From the NCBI RefSeq assembly GCF_029626025.1, contig NZ_JARUBF010000001.1, positions 6,852,001-6,916,000 of the forward strand: a stretch of DNA of 64,000 nt. The letters run 5' to 3'. Positions 1 to 7,895 of the stretch are shown one piece after another (position 1 is the first letter of the stretch; each line of letters starts with the position of its first letter). The notes under the pieces are model-generated. The model searched no databases. It was not told the DNA's origin and saw only the letters and a list, made by a program, of their open reading frames with translations. Origin of the DNA: Solwaraspora sp. WMMD406. GTDB lineage: Bacteria > Actinomycetota > Actinomycetes > Mycobacteriales > Micromonosporaceae. The translations under genes and the position numbers were made by a program.

Positions 1-277
1 TGTCCAACGCCGCGGAAACCTTGTCCAGGGCCGCGATCACCTCCGGCTGCGCCGCCTCGGCGTTGACCGCCGGCACGATGTTGTCAGTGTTCTGCAGCGC
101 CTGGTCGTCCTCCAGCACCACCAACTGGTCACCGGCGACCGGGGCGCAACCCGCGCCGGTCGCCCCGGCAGCAGGCGCCTCGGTGCCGGACGATCCGGCG
201 TCGCCGCAGCCGGCGAGGATCCCCGCCGCGGCGAGGGCGCCTGCGGCGCCGAGGGCGATTCGTGTCCGCGCGCGCAT
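1..277 (-). CDS. Osmoprotectant ABC transporter substrate-binding lipoprotein (N-terminal part only)
   Basis: The minus-strand frame opens with ATG at 277 and runs off the left edge of the window, so only about 92 residues are present. The N-terminus is a lipoprotein signal: Arg-rich start, alanine-rich hydrophobic core, then a lipobox ending LAGC. The mature part contains LVVLEDDQALQNTDNIVPA, which resembles the ligand-domain start of ProX/OpuAC-type quaternary-amine binding proteins. By family knowledge it would capture glycine betaine or choline outside the membrane and deliver it to the two permeases encoded just upstream. It is separated from the permease stop by 201 nt, so it may be cotranscribed or have its own promoter. 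Family call is supported mainly by context; substrate is inferred. Confidence 0.75.
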   Translation of the reverse strand, partial: MRARTRIALGAAGALAAAGILAGCGDAGSSGTEAPAAGATGAGCAPVAGDQLVVLEDDQALQNTDNIVPAVNAEAAQPEVIAALDKVSAALD

Positions 278-391
278 GATGGCCCGCCTTCCGTGTCCCG
301 GCGCGGCCCTTCGGGCCGGCCGCGTGTCCGACGGGCGAACGGAGATGACATCCGGCCCGTGTCTCTACCGAACATCCTCGCAGCCGGGTCC

Positions 392-415
392 GACAACCGG
401 TGAAGATCGGTTGTC
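392..415. promoter_or_regulatory. 8-bp inverted repeat upstream of the binding-protein gene
   Basis: GACAACCG at 392-399 and CGGTTGTC at 408-415 are perfect inverted copies separated by 8 nt. The element lies in the 201-nt gap between the permease stop and the lipoprotein start. Spacing of 16 nt between arm starts suits a dimeric repressor operator; it could also be a weak attenuating hairpin. Function is inferred from position only. Confidence 0.35.
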
Positions 416-478
416 ACCGGATCGTCATCCACGCCGCCGACCACAGCGCCACCCGGCCGGCGGTGCCCGGTCTCGGTC

Positions 479-1237
479 TCAGGCCGTGCCGACCGCGCTC
501 GCCCGCTGATCGGCCCGCTGGCCCGAGCGACGCAGCGGCGTCGGGGTGACCAACCGCTCCAGCGCCGCCGACACGCCCTCCGTCGCCATCGCCAGCGACG
601 CGACCAACAGACCCCCGGCGAGGATCTGGCCGCCGCCGACCGAGATGCCGAGTCCGAACCCGGCGCTGATGATCTGACCCAACCCACCGCCGTTGACGAA
701 GGCCGCCAGGGCCGCGGTAGCCACCACCTGCACCGCCGCCGTACGGAAACCAGCGGCCAGGTACGGCACGGCGAGCGGCAGCTCCACCTGCCGCAGCACC
801 TGCCAGCCGGACAGGCCCATCCCCCGCGCCGCCTCGCCCACCTCCGGATCCACCTGACGAATCCCGGTGTACGCGTTGGCCAGCAGCGGCGGCACCGCGA
901 AGACCGCCAACGCCAGGATCACCGGCGGTTTGCCGAAGCCGAGGAAGGTCAGCGGCAGGATCGACAGCAACGCGATCGTCGGCACCGCCAGGGTCAGGTT
1001 CGACAGCAGGACCACCGGCGCTCCGCCGCGCCCGACGTGACCCAGCCAGAGGCCGAGCGGCCAGGCCACCAGGCAGCCGATCGCCACCGCCGCCGCCGAG
1101 ATGACCAGGTGTTCGCCGAGCCGGTCCAGCACCCCGCCCGGATTCGTCCAGTTGAGCGGATCGTTGAGCCAGACCATCGCTTGTTCGACCGGATTGGCCA
1201 CGAGGGTGCGCGGGCTCGCGACGTACCTGCCGCTCAT
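479..1237 (-). CDS. Osmoprotectant ABC transporter permease (second of pair)
   Basis: A 252-residue polytopic membrane protein of the BPD-type inner-membrane permease family (OpuCB/OpuCD, ProW-like). It has about five to six hydrophobic helices and the EAA loop that docks on the ATPase (EAARGMGLSGWQVLRQVELP). I take the ATG at 1235-1237 because its A overlaps the upstream permease stop as ATGA, giving translational coupling; the open frame extends further upstream but as a shadow of the neighbouring genes. It would form the heteromeric channel with the product of 1234-1929. The C-terminal tail is Arg-rich and presumably cytoplasmic. Confidence 0.85.
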   Translation of the reverse strand: MSGRYVASPRTLVANPVEQAMVWLNDPLNWTNPGGVLDRLGEHLVISAAAVAIGCLVAWPLGLWLGHVGRGGAPVVLLSNLTLAVPTIALLSILPLTFLGFGKPPVILALAVFAVPPLLANAYTGIRQVDPEVGEAARGMGLSGWQVLRQVELPLAVPYLAAGFRTAAVQVVATAALAAFVNGGGLGQIISAGFGLGISVGGGQILAGGLLVASLAMATEGVSAALERLVTPTPLRRSGQRADQRASAVGTA

Positions 1238-1929
1238 GGCGTGGCCCGCCGCGTCGCCCAGGGGGTCAACAGCCGGCCTATCGCGGCCAGCGCCAGATCC
1301 AGCGACAACGCCAGACCGACGCTGAGCAGCGTACCGGTGAGAATCTGGGCCTTGTAGAAGTTGTTGCGAAAGCCGCTGAAGATCAGGTCGCCGAGCCCGC
1401 CGTACCCGATCAACGAACCGATCGTCACCAGCGCCACCGTCGAGACGGTGGCCAACCGCAGACCGGTCATGATCCCGGGCAGCGCCAGCGGCAGTTCGAT
1501 CCGGATCAGCCGACCGAACCGGCCGTAGCCCATCCCGTCGGCTGCCTCGATGGTCGCCGCCGGCACCTGGCTCAGCCCGGCCAGCGAGTTGCGGGTCACC
1601 AGCAGCAGCGCGTAGAGAATCAACGCGATCAGCACCGACGCCGGGTTGGTGGCCCCGACGTACGGGGCGAGAAACGCCAGCAGGGCCAGCGACGGGATGG
1701 TGTACAGCACCCCGGTGACCGCCAGGATCGTCGCGGTCAGCGGCCGGGACCAGTACGCCACCACCGCCAGCGGCACCGCTATCACCGCCGCGATCAGCAC
1801 CGCCTGTACGGTCAGAGTGACGTGTTCCCGCAGTGCGGCCAGGATGGCGTCGGAGTTGTCCCGCACGTACTGCCCGGAGAACCACGGGTTGCCCGGATCG
1901 GCGCGGCCGGCGAGCAGGTGGAGGGACAC
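1234..1929 (-). CDS. Osmoprotectant ABC transporter permease (first of pair)
   Basis: A 231-residue BPD-type permease with an EAA-like loop (AADGMGYGRFGRLIRIELP) around residues 130-150 and several transmembrane helices, such as LTVQAVLIAAVIAVPLAVVA. It is coupled to the next permease by a 4-nt ATGA overlap. The GTG at 1927-1929 is the longest start. It lacks a visible Shine-Dalgarno and lies only 2 nt from the divergent ATPase start, so either the mRNA is leaderless or the true start is internal, for example the GTG that begins VRDNSDAIL. It pairs with its neighbour to form the membrane channel of a betaine/choline importer. Confidence 0.82.
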   Translation of the reverse strand: MSLHLLAGRADPGNPWFSGQYVRDNSDAILAALREHVTLTVQAVLIAAVIAVPLAVVAYWSRPLTATILAVTGVLYTIPSLALLAFLAPYVGATNPASVLIALILYALLLVTRNSLAGLSQVPAATIEAADGMGYGRFGRLIRIELPLALPGIMTGLRLATVSTVALVTIGSLIGYGGLGDLIFSGFRNNFYKAQILTGTLLSVGLALSLDLALAAIGRLLTPWATRRATP

Positions 1930-1931
1930 AG

Positions 1932-2936
1932 GTGGACGGTACCCTGCGGAACGCCGGTGGCGCTGCGGCGATCACCCTGACCGGGATCGGCAAACGGTTC
2001 CCCGACGGCACCCAGGCCGTACACGACCTGTCGCTGGAGATCCCCGCCGGGGAACTGGTGGTGCTGATCGGCCCGTCGGGTTGCGGCAAATCCACCCTGC
2101 TCCGCATGATCAACAGGCTGATCGAGCCGACCAGCGGCCGGATCCTGCTCGGCGACGAGGACGTCACCGGAGTGGACCCGGTGCGCCTGCGTCGCCGGAT
2201 CGGCTACGTGATCCAGCACGTCGGCCTCTTCCCGCACCAGACGATCCGCGCCAACGTCGGGACGGTGCCCCGGCTGCTGGGCTGGCCCCGCGACCGGATC
2301 CGTCGACGCGCCGACGAACTGCTCGACCTCGTCGGTCTCGACCCGGGCCGGTACGCCACCCGCTACCCACACGAACTGTCCGGCGGACAACGTCAGCGGG
2401 TGGGGGTGGCTCGGGCACTGGCAGCCGACCCGGTCCTGCTGCTGATGGACGAGCCGTTCTCGGCGGTCGACCCGATCGCCCGTGGCCGGCTGCAGGAGGA
2501 GTTCCTCCGGCTGCAGGCCGAAGTCCGCAAGACGATCGTGCTGGTCACCCACGACCTGGACGAAGCGGTCCGGCTCGGCGACCGGATCGCCGTGCTGTCC
2601 CAGGGCGGGCGGCTGGAGCAGTACGACACGCCGACGGCGGTGCTCGGTGCCCCCGCCTCCGCCTTCGTCGAGGAGTTCGTCGGAGCCGATCGGGCGATCC
2701 GCCAGTTGGTGGTCACCCCGATCGTCCGGGAGATGCTCACCCCGTCGGACCCCACGTCAGGTGCGGTCGACCTGCCCGAGCTGATGCTCGGCGCATCGCT
2801 CTACGACGCCCTGGCTCACCTGCTGGTCACCGGAGCCGACCAGGTCAGAGTGATCGACGAGACTGGTCGGCTGGCCGGTCTGCTCGGCCGGCACCGAATC
2901 CTCGGTGCCGGCCGAGCAGACCCGACAGGCAGTTGA
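1932..2936 (+). CDS. Osmoprotectant ABC transporter ATP-binding protein (OpuCA/ProV-like)
   Basis: 334 residues from GTG 1932, chosen because a GGAGGG Shine-Dalgarno lies at 1920-1925, 6 nt upstream. Walker A GPSGCGKST is at residues 47-55 (K53), followed by the signature LSGGQRQRV and Walker B LLLMDEPFSAVD. A C-terminal part after about residue 270 looks like a single remaining CBS-type repeat (ITGADQVRVIDETGRLAGL region), as in OpuCA enzymes that gate import by ionic strength. It energises the permeases encoded on the opposite strand. The gene ends in a strong hairpin that overlaps the last codons. The divergent arrangement of ATPase and permeases is less usual than a single operon. Confidence 0.9.
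   Translation: MDGTLRNAGGAAAITLTGIGKRFPDGTQAVHDLSLEIPAGELVVLIGPSGCGKSTLLRMINRLIEPTSGRILLGDEDVTGVDPVRLRRRIGYVIQHVGLFPHQTIRANVGTVPRLLGWPRDRIRRRADELLDLVGLDPGRYATRYPHELSGGQRQRVGVARALAADPVLLLMDEPFSAVDPIARGRLQEEFLRLQAEVRKTIVLVTHDLDEAVRLGDRIAVLSQGGRLEQYDTPTAVLGAPASAFVEEFVGADRAIRQLVVTPIVREMLTPSDPTSGAVDLPELMLGASLYDALAHLLVTGADQVRVIDETGRLAGLLGRHRILGAGRADPTGS
2877..2922 (+). terminator. 21-bp perfect hairpin overlapping the ATPase 3' end
   Basis: Positions 2877-2897 and 2902-2922 are perfectly complementary (21 bp) with a 4-nt ATCC loop. The stem is very GC-rich and lies inside the coding region, with the stop codon 12 nt downstream. No T-tract follows, as is common for actinobacterial terminators. It probably ends the ATPase mRNA or protects its 3' end. 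Confidence 0.6.
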
Positions 2937-2970
2937 CCAGCCCCGTCAGCGTCGGCCGGGAACTGGCGCG

Positions 2971-3462
2971 TCAGCGTCGGCCGCGCCAGCCACCCAGGGC
3001 CGCGATCCCCACGATCCAGCCGGCGAAGAAGCCGTACCCGGCACCGGAACCAGCTGCCTGGAAGGCGGACAGCAGCGACGGATTCGTCTGGATCAACGCG
3101 GTGAGCAACGCGGCGAAGGCGCCGGCGAAGATGAACGAGGCCCAGCCAGCGAAGAACTGGCTGAGGGTGCCCCGGGCCCGGGCCAACTGTGAGCCGGGCA
3201 GCAGGAACAGGAACAGCGCGGTGAGGGCCACCACGAGGATGGCCCGCAGGTCCGCAGCGATCAGGTCCTGGATCGAGGCGTCCGAGTCGAACCGCCAAGA
3301 CGGCCAGGCCAGTACGCGCAGGAACCAGCCGCCGGCGGTGTCCGGGTCGGTGTTGGCTTCGGCCCAGTCCGCGTACCAGGGACTTCCGAAGATCAGTACG
3401 AGCAGGAACGCGGCGAGGGTGCCCGCTCCGGTTGCTGACTTGTATCGATTGGTGAGAGCCAT
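2971..3462 (-). CDS. Small polytopic membrane protein, function unknown
   Basis: 163 residues from ATG 3462; a longer frame exists upstream but the Met before ALTNRYKSATGAG directly precedes the first hydrophobic segment. Roughly four transmembrane helices are visible: GTLAAFLLVLIFGSPWY near the N-terminus, AILVVALTALFLFLLP in the middle, and two Gly/Ala-rich helices at the end, followed by GGWRGRR. The loop between helices 1 and 2 is acidic and Trp-rich (residues about 25-60). I do not recognise the family. It stands alone, convergent to the transporter ATPase and 144 nt from the next minus-strand gene. Confidence 0.7.
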   Translation of the reverse strand: MALTNRYKSATGAGTLAAFLLVLIFGSPWYADWAEANTDPDTAGGWFLRVLAWPSWRFDSDASIQDLIAADLRAILVVALTALFLFLLPGSQLARARGTLSQFFAGWASFIFAGAFAALLTALIQTNPSLLSAFQAAGSGAGYGFFAGWIVGIAALGGWRGRR

Positions 3463-3606
3463 GCCGCCGGTAATTCCCAGCCTCGGCCAACCGGCAAACC
3501 TAGCCGACGACGGCAGCACCCTGCAAACAACCTACCGTGATGTCGTCGGCGGAATCGGCGCACCGCCGGCCGGCGGCATCCCGGCGTCAGGACGACACCA
3601 AGGCCT

Positions 3607-3927
3607 TCAATCCTGGTGCGGGTGCTTCAGCAGATAGTCGATGAAGGCGGCCCGCAGCAGCGGCTCGGACTCGCCGTACTCGTGGCCGGTGAACTCCCGC
3701 CACAAGGCGACGGCGTCGTCGATGGTCGGACCGATCGAATTGGGTGAGCCGTCCAGTTCGTTGGCGTCGTCGGCGCGAGACAACCGCTGCATGATCGACC
3801 AGAAGAAGCCGAGGTCCTTACGCTCGCGCGCCACGTCGAACGACCGCTCCCGCAACTCCTCGGTGGAGAGCCGGTCCAGCTCGTCGAAGGTGGGCAGCGT
3901 ACGGTCCGGGGCAGGCGACTCGGTCAT
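3607..3927 (-). CDS. Small acidic hypothetical protein
   Basis: 106 residues starting at ATG 3925-3927. The protein is soluble, acidic and predicted helical, with no membrane segment or metal motif. The segment TFDELDRLSTEELRERSFDV reads as an N-terminal helix pair, and the C-terminus ends in LLKHPHQD. Composition and codon use match the neighbours, so it is likely a real gene. I cannot assign a function; the pattern suggests a lineage-restricted actinobacterial protein. Confidence 0.65.
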   Translation of the reverse strand: MTESPAPDRTLPTFDELDRLSTEELRERSFDVARERKDLGFFWSIMQRLSRADDANELDGSPNSIGPTIDDAVALWREFTGHEYGESEPLLRAAFIDYLLKHPHQD

Positions 3928-3988
3928 GCCGCGAGCCTAACCCGAACGGGCGCGAGTCGGCGGCGGCGGGTGCCGGCGAGGAGCCGGT

Positions 3989-5395
3989 TCAGCGCCCGTT
4001 CGTGCCCCAGCCGTCATTGGTGTCCCAACGGTCGCGGGTGTCGGTCGGCTGCGCCGGCAAGGTCGACGACCACGATTCCTGGACGGGACGACCCGAGTTC
4101 CAGGCGGTGGTCGTGGACCGCGACTCGTCCTGCTCACCATGCTCGCCCTGCCACTGCCCGTCGTCGGCCGGGTCGTCGTCGAACTCGTCCATCCGGGCTG
4201 GCACGGGGCGGCCGTACGTCTCGATCAGCCGGGTCACCGCCAGCCCGACCGCCACAGTGACCGCCGCGGTGGCGTACAGCGCGATGTCCAGGTCACGCAG
4301 TTCGGCGTACCGGATGAAGATCGTCAGCCCGGCCACCGCGAACAGGATGCCGAAGATCCCACCGCGCCGACCGAACACGCTGGTGCCCCCGAGCAGGGCC
4401 GCGCCGAGCGCGAGAGCACTCCATTCGAGGCCGACCGACGGGTCGACCGGCCCGCTGCCCAGCGCCGCGAGCAGCACCCCGCCGAACGCCGCGAAGACCA
4501 TCGAGACGACGATCGCGCCGCTGGTCAGCACCGCCGCGAGCGCTCCCCGTCGGTCCGCCGGGTCGGCGACGGGACGGAACCGGCCGACCGTCCGCCGGAT
4601 GGTCTTGATGGTGCCGAAAGCGCCGCCGAGCAGGGCAAGCACAGCGAACCCACCGAACAGGTAGAAGGCGTGCGTGGTCGGGTCGTACCCGCCCTGCACG
4701 TCGACCGGTCCGGACCGCTGCTGGATGAAGACGACGGCCACGCAGGCGGCGACCAGGCTGCCCGCCCACCCGGGCACCTGCAAGCCGGTGACCAGTACCG
4801 CCGTCAGCACACCGAGCAACACCGCCCAGATGCCCACCGTGATGAGCACGGGGATCACCCCGTTGTCGCCGTTCTCGGCGAAGTGCAGAGCGGCGGCCAC
4901 GGCGACCGGCCCCAGCGCCAGATTGGGTGCCCCGGTCCGCAGGGTGACCCCGGCACCGAGGACCAGCAGGCCGAGGCCCGCGCCGTAGGCCAGCAGCGTG
5001 TCCAGCGACGGGCTGTCGAGCACCGCCGGATCCGCACGGTAGAGCAGGTAGCCGACGCCGCCGACCACGAGCAGCAGGACCAACTCCCAGATCAGGTGTA
5101 CGGTGAGCCGGTCCCGACCGCGTTCGCCGTGGCGCGGGTCGTCGAACACGTCGTCCAGCCCTTGCGACGGCCGCCGACGACGGCTCCGACGAGGGGTCCG
5201 CTCCGACGGCGTGAACTCCGCCGTGGTGAAGGATGCCGTGGTGAAGGATCCGGCCTGGTGGCCGGCGGTCGATCGAAGATCGGAGTCGGGGTGGTACGCC
5301 GGGTCGCCGTACCCGATGTCCCCGCCCGGGCCCGGGCGGGCGGCATCGGCGCCGTCCACGGTCCGCCGCCGATAGGGCGAGTCGTCGTACGCCAT
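3989..5395 (-). CDS. RbsC-like ABC permease-family membrane protein, solitary
   Basis: 468 residues from ATG 5395, selected because AGAGGAGA lies 7 nt upstream; the open frame extends further without an SD. The first 120 residues are a disordered, Arg/Asp/Ser-rich cytoplasmic region. Residues about 130-420 contain around ten hydrophobic helices. The stretch GAGVTLRTGAPNLALGPVAV resembles the BPD_transp_2 core of ribose/branched-chain permeases. The tail is acidic and Trp/Asn-rich. No ATPase or binding protein lies next to it, so it may not act as a classic importer. It could be a membrane scaffold or may borrow an ATPase encoded elsewhere. Confidence 0.72.
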   Translation of the reverse strand: MAYDDSPYRRRTVDGADAARPGPGGDIGYGDPAYHPDSDLRSTAGHQAGSFTTASFTTAEFTPSERTPRRSRRRRPSQGLDDVFDDPRHGERGRDRLTVHLIWELVLLLVVGGVGYLLYRADPAVLDSPSLDTLLAYGAGLGLLVLGAGVTLRTGAPNLALGPVAVAAALHFAENGDNGVIPVLITVGIWAVLLGVLTAVLVTGLQVPGWAGSLVAACVAVVFIQQRSGPVDVQGGYDPTTHAFYLFGGFAVLALLGGAFGTIKTIRRTVGRFRPVADPADRRGALAAVLTSGAIVVSMVFAAFGGVLLAALGSGPVDPSVGLEWSALALGAALLGGTSVFGRRGGIFGILFAVAGLTIFIRYAELRDLDIALYATAAVTVAVGLAVTRLIETYGRPVPARMDEFDDDPADDGQWQGEHGEQDESRSTTTAWNSGRPVQESWSSTLPAQPTDTRDRWDTNDGWGTNGR

Positions 5396-5544
5396 ATCGC
5401 GTCTCCTCTGGTCGTTACGCCGACCAGTGACGCCTCTCGCGGTGGCACGTGGAGCCGGACCGGTCGGTGGCACCGTACCCGCGTACCGGCCCGGTCGTCA
5501 CCCCCCGTGTCGGGAGCGGCCGATCCGCCGCCCCGGTGACCCGG

Positions 5545-6063
5545 TCAGCGGGCCGGGTCGTCCGACGGATCGGCGTCCTCCGGTCGCTCCGGCACCCGGC
5601 AGGAACGCTCCAGCCACAGGGCCGCCGCGACCAGCGCGATCGATGCGACCAGCCCGCTGCTCGCGGCCGGTAGGTCGTTGGTGGCGGCCCGGGTCTGTTG
5701 GATGAACAGCCACAGCACCAGTCCCGCGTAGAAACCGGCGAAGATCGCCCCGGCGAGTGCCGAGGCCTTGGCCAGCACGACGAAGCGCGCCACCAGCAGC
5801 GGCTGGACGGGGTCGTGGCCCGGCTGACGGTCGATCCGCGCCTTGGTGTTGATGGCCGCATACCCTTCGAAGACAGCCAATGCCGCCAATGTCACTGAGG
5901 GTAGCCAGGGAAAGACCGGCATCCGTACGTAGTAGTTGCTGATCAGCAGCCAGGCGAGGGCCGCCGAGGCGAGCGCGGCCACCACGAGGGTGGACAGCTT
6001 CGTGGTCGCCATCCGGGGCTCGTCCGGCTCGCGGCCCCGTGGGCTGACCCCCGGCGTGGTCAC
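5545..6063 (-). CDS. DUF3180-family membrane protein
   Basis: 172 residues from GTG 6063; an alternative ATG at 6012 (MATTKLSTLVV) sits just before the first helix and may be the real start. Four transmembrane helices are visible, the first around LVVAALASAALAWLLI. The length, topology and position immediately downstream of folK match the DUF3180 proteins that accompany the folate genes in actinobacteria. Biochemical role is unknown. It is the last gene of the folP-folB-folK transcription unit, 40 nt after folK. Confidence 0.8.
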   Translation of the reverse strand: MTTPGVSPRGREPDEPRMATTKLSTLVVAALASAALAWLLISNYYVRMPVFPWLPSVTLAALAVFEGYAAINTKARIDRQPGHDPVQPLLVARFVVLAKASALAGAIFAGFYAGLVLWLFIQQTRAATNDLPAASSGLVASIALVAAALWLERSCRVPERPEDADPSDDPAR

Positions 6064-6103
6064 GGTCGGGCCCGTACGGTCGTGATGATCGACGAAGGTA
6101 CGT

Positions 6104-6631
6104 TCACTGTGCCGACTCTAGCGGCAGATCCGGTCGCGGGCGCAGATCGCACAGGTCGGCGGCGACCGGTTCGCGGGACAGCAGATCGGTCAGCCAGCCG
6201 TGTCCGGGCAGTCGACCGTACGGTTGGATGTCGATCCACGGACGCAGCACGAAGGCGCGCAGGTGGGCCCGGGGGTGCGGCAGGATGAGGTCCGGCTCGT
6301 CGCTGTACACCGGTGTGCCGTCGTCGGCCCAGACCGCGACGACGTCGACGTCGAGGCTACGCGGACCGTACGGCCGGTCCGGATCGCGCACCCGGCCGGC
6401 GGCCTGTTCGAGGGCCCGGCAGCGGTCCAGCCAGTCGTGGGCGGTGGCCTGCGGGTCGGCGGCGAGCAGGACGGCGTTGAGATAGTCGGGTTGCCCGGGA
6501 TCGCCCCAGGGCGGTGTCTCGTAGACGCCGGAGACCACCAGCGCGACGTCGTCGAGTTCACGGACCGCCGCGCGCAGCCGCGCGTGGCGGTCGCCGAGAT
6601 TGCTGCCCAGGGCGAGTACGGCCTGACTCAC
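6104..6631 (-). CDS. folK: 2-amino-4-hydroxy-6-hydroxymethyldihydropteridine diphosphokinase
   Basis: 175 residues; transfers pyrophosphate from ATP to the pterin before condensation with p-aminobenzoate. The start GTG at 6631 overlaps the folB stop (GTGA). Family marks are LALGSNLGDR at the N-terminus, ETPPWGDPGQPDYLNAV around residues 45-60, DPDRPYGPRSLDVDVV with the metal-binding Asp residues near 95-110, and LPHPRAHLRAFVL. Length fits bacterial HPPK. It is the third of three coupled folate genes. Confidence 0.95.
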   Translation of the reverse strand: MSQAVLALGSNLGDRHARLRAAVRELDDVALVVSGVYETPPWGDPGQPDYLNAVLLAADPQATAHDWLDRCRALEQAAGRVRDPDRPYGPRSLDVDVVAVWADDGTPVYSDEPDLILPHPRAHLRAFVLRPWIDIQPYGRLPGHGWLTDLLSREPVAADLCDLRPRPDLPLESAQ

Positions 6632-7032
6632 GTACGGCTCCGGGTGAGCGTGACGGACACGTCGGTGAAGTCGTGCGGGATCGGTGCCTGCGGCTTGTGG
6701 ACGGTGACGCGGGCCGTCCAGACCCGGTCGTCGGCCAGGCAGGCGGTGGCGATCCGGTCGGCCAGGGTCTCGATCAGGTTCACCGGTGGGCCTTCGACGA
6801 TCTCGACGATCCGGCCGGCCAACTCGCCGTAGTGCACGGTTCGTTCGACCTGGTCGGTGACGGCGGCCGGAGCCAGGTCCAGCTCCAGCGTCACGTCGAC
6901 GACGAAGTCCTGGCCGGTGGCGCGTTCGGCCGGGTAGACACCGTGCCGGCCGAACGCCCGCAGGCCGGTCAGCTGAATCTGGTCGCTCGCCGAGGTGATC
7001 GGATCGCTCGTCGGCTGGCTCTGGTCGGTCAA
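6628..7032 (-). CDS. folB: Dihydroneopterin aldolase
   Basis: 134 residues. I choose TTG at 7030-7032 because GGAGGA lies about 6 nt upstream and because it overlaps the folP stop as TTGA. The core begins QIQLTGLRAFGRHGVYPAE and contains VHYGELAGRIVEIVEGPPVN and LIETLADRIA, the conserved FolB pattern with catalytic Glu and Lys (VTVHKPQAPIPHDF). It converts 7,8-dihydroneopterin to 6-hydroxymethyl-7,8-dihydropterin plus glycolaldehyde in the cytoplasm. Translationally coupled at both ends. Confidence 0.94.
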   Translation of the reverse strand: MTDQSQPTSDPITSASDQIQLTGLRAFGRHGVYPAERATGQDFVVDVTLELDLAPAAVTDQVERTVHYGELAGRIVEIVEGPPVNLIETLADRIATACLADDRVWTARVTVHKPQAPIPHDFTDVSVTLTRSRT

Positions 7033-7895
7033 CGGTGTCCTCCGTCGCTCTCGGCGGGCCCGACCCGGGGACTGCCGCTGGCCTGCCAGACAGCCAGCGC
7101 GTCGACGGTGTCCCGCACGTCGTGCACCCGTACCCCCCATGCGCCGGCCGCGACGGCGAGCACACTGGTCGCGATGGTGGCCGCGGCCCGTTGATCGACC
7201 GGGCGCGGCGTGCCGGCCGCATCGGTGAGCAGCCGGCCCAGGTAGGACTTGCGGCTGGCGGCGAAGAGCACCGGGTAGCCGAGGCTGATCAGATCGGACA
7301 GGTTGGCGGTGAGTCGCCAGTTGTGTTCGGGTCGTTTGGCGAAGCCGATGCCCGGGTCAACGATGATCTTGTCGGCGGCTACTCCGGCGGCGAGCGCGTC
7401 GTCGACCCGGGCGGCCAGCTCGGTGCGGACCTCGCCGACGACGTCGTGGTAGTGGGCCAGGTCCTGCATCCGGTCGGAGTGGCCGCGCCAGTGCATCAAG
7501 ATCCAGGGGCAGCCGGCCGCCGCGACCACCGTACGCATGAGTGGGTCGGCAAGTCCGCCGGAGACGTCGTTCACCACCGAGGCGCCAGCGGCCAACGCGG
7601 CGTCGGCGACCGCCGACCGCGTGGTGTCGATGCTCATCGGCACACCGGCGGCGGCCAATGCCCGGACGACCGGCAGCACCCGCGCGGATTCGGTTTCGGC
7701 GTCGACGCGCACCGCGCCGGGTCGGGTGGACTCGCCGCCGACGTCGATCAGGTCGGCGCCTTCCTGGTACAGGCGTACCCCGTGCTCGACGGCGGCGTCG
7801 AGGTCGGCGTAGCGGCCACCATCGGAGAAGGAGTCGGGGGTGACGTTGAGCACGCCCATCACGACTGGCCGGGTCCCCCGCAGCAGTTCCGTCAC
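7029..7895 (-). CDS. folP: Dihydropteroate synthase
   Basis: 288 residues from GTG 7895. TIM-barrel DHPS landmarks are in order: VMGVLNVTPDSFSDGG, DVGGESTRPGA, SIDTTRSAVA, VNDVSGG, DPGIGFAKRPEHNW and FAASRKSYLGRLL. It condenses p-aminobenzoate with the pterin pyrophosphate and is the sulfonamide target. It begins the folP-folB-folK-DUF3180 unit; its upstream side faces the T4SS-like operon across a 368-nt gap rather than folE, which lies 13.8 kb away. Confidence 0.96.
   Translation of the reverse strand: MTELLRGTRPVVMGVLNVTPDSFSDGGRYADLDAAVEHGVRLYQEGADLIDVGGESTRPGAVRVDAETESARVLPVVRALAAAGVPMSIDTTRSAVADAALAAGASVVNDVSGGLADPLMRTVVAAAGCPWILMHWRGHSDRMQDLAHYHDVVGEVRTELAARVDDALAAGVAADKIIVDPGIGFAKRPEHNWRLTANLSDLISLGYPVLFAASRKSYLGRLLTDAAGTPRPVDQRAAATIATSVLAVAAGAWGVRVHDVRDTVDALAVWQASGSPRVGPAESDGGHR

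Noticed and set aside
278-478. Riboswitch upstream of the betaine-binding gene
   Set aside because: Only a simple 8-bp inverted repeat is visible, with no multi-helix arrangement that I can match to a known class.
479-2167. A 562-codon minus-strand open frame spanning both permeases
   Set aside because: Only the part from 1237 to 479 has permease sequence; the rest is a high-GC shadow of the other permease and the ATPase.
1646-3637. A 663-codon plus-strand open frame across the transporter region
   Set aside because: Arg/Pro/Ala-rich translation without motifs, antisense or out of frame to well-supported transporter genes.
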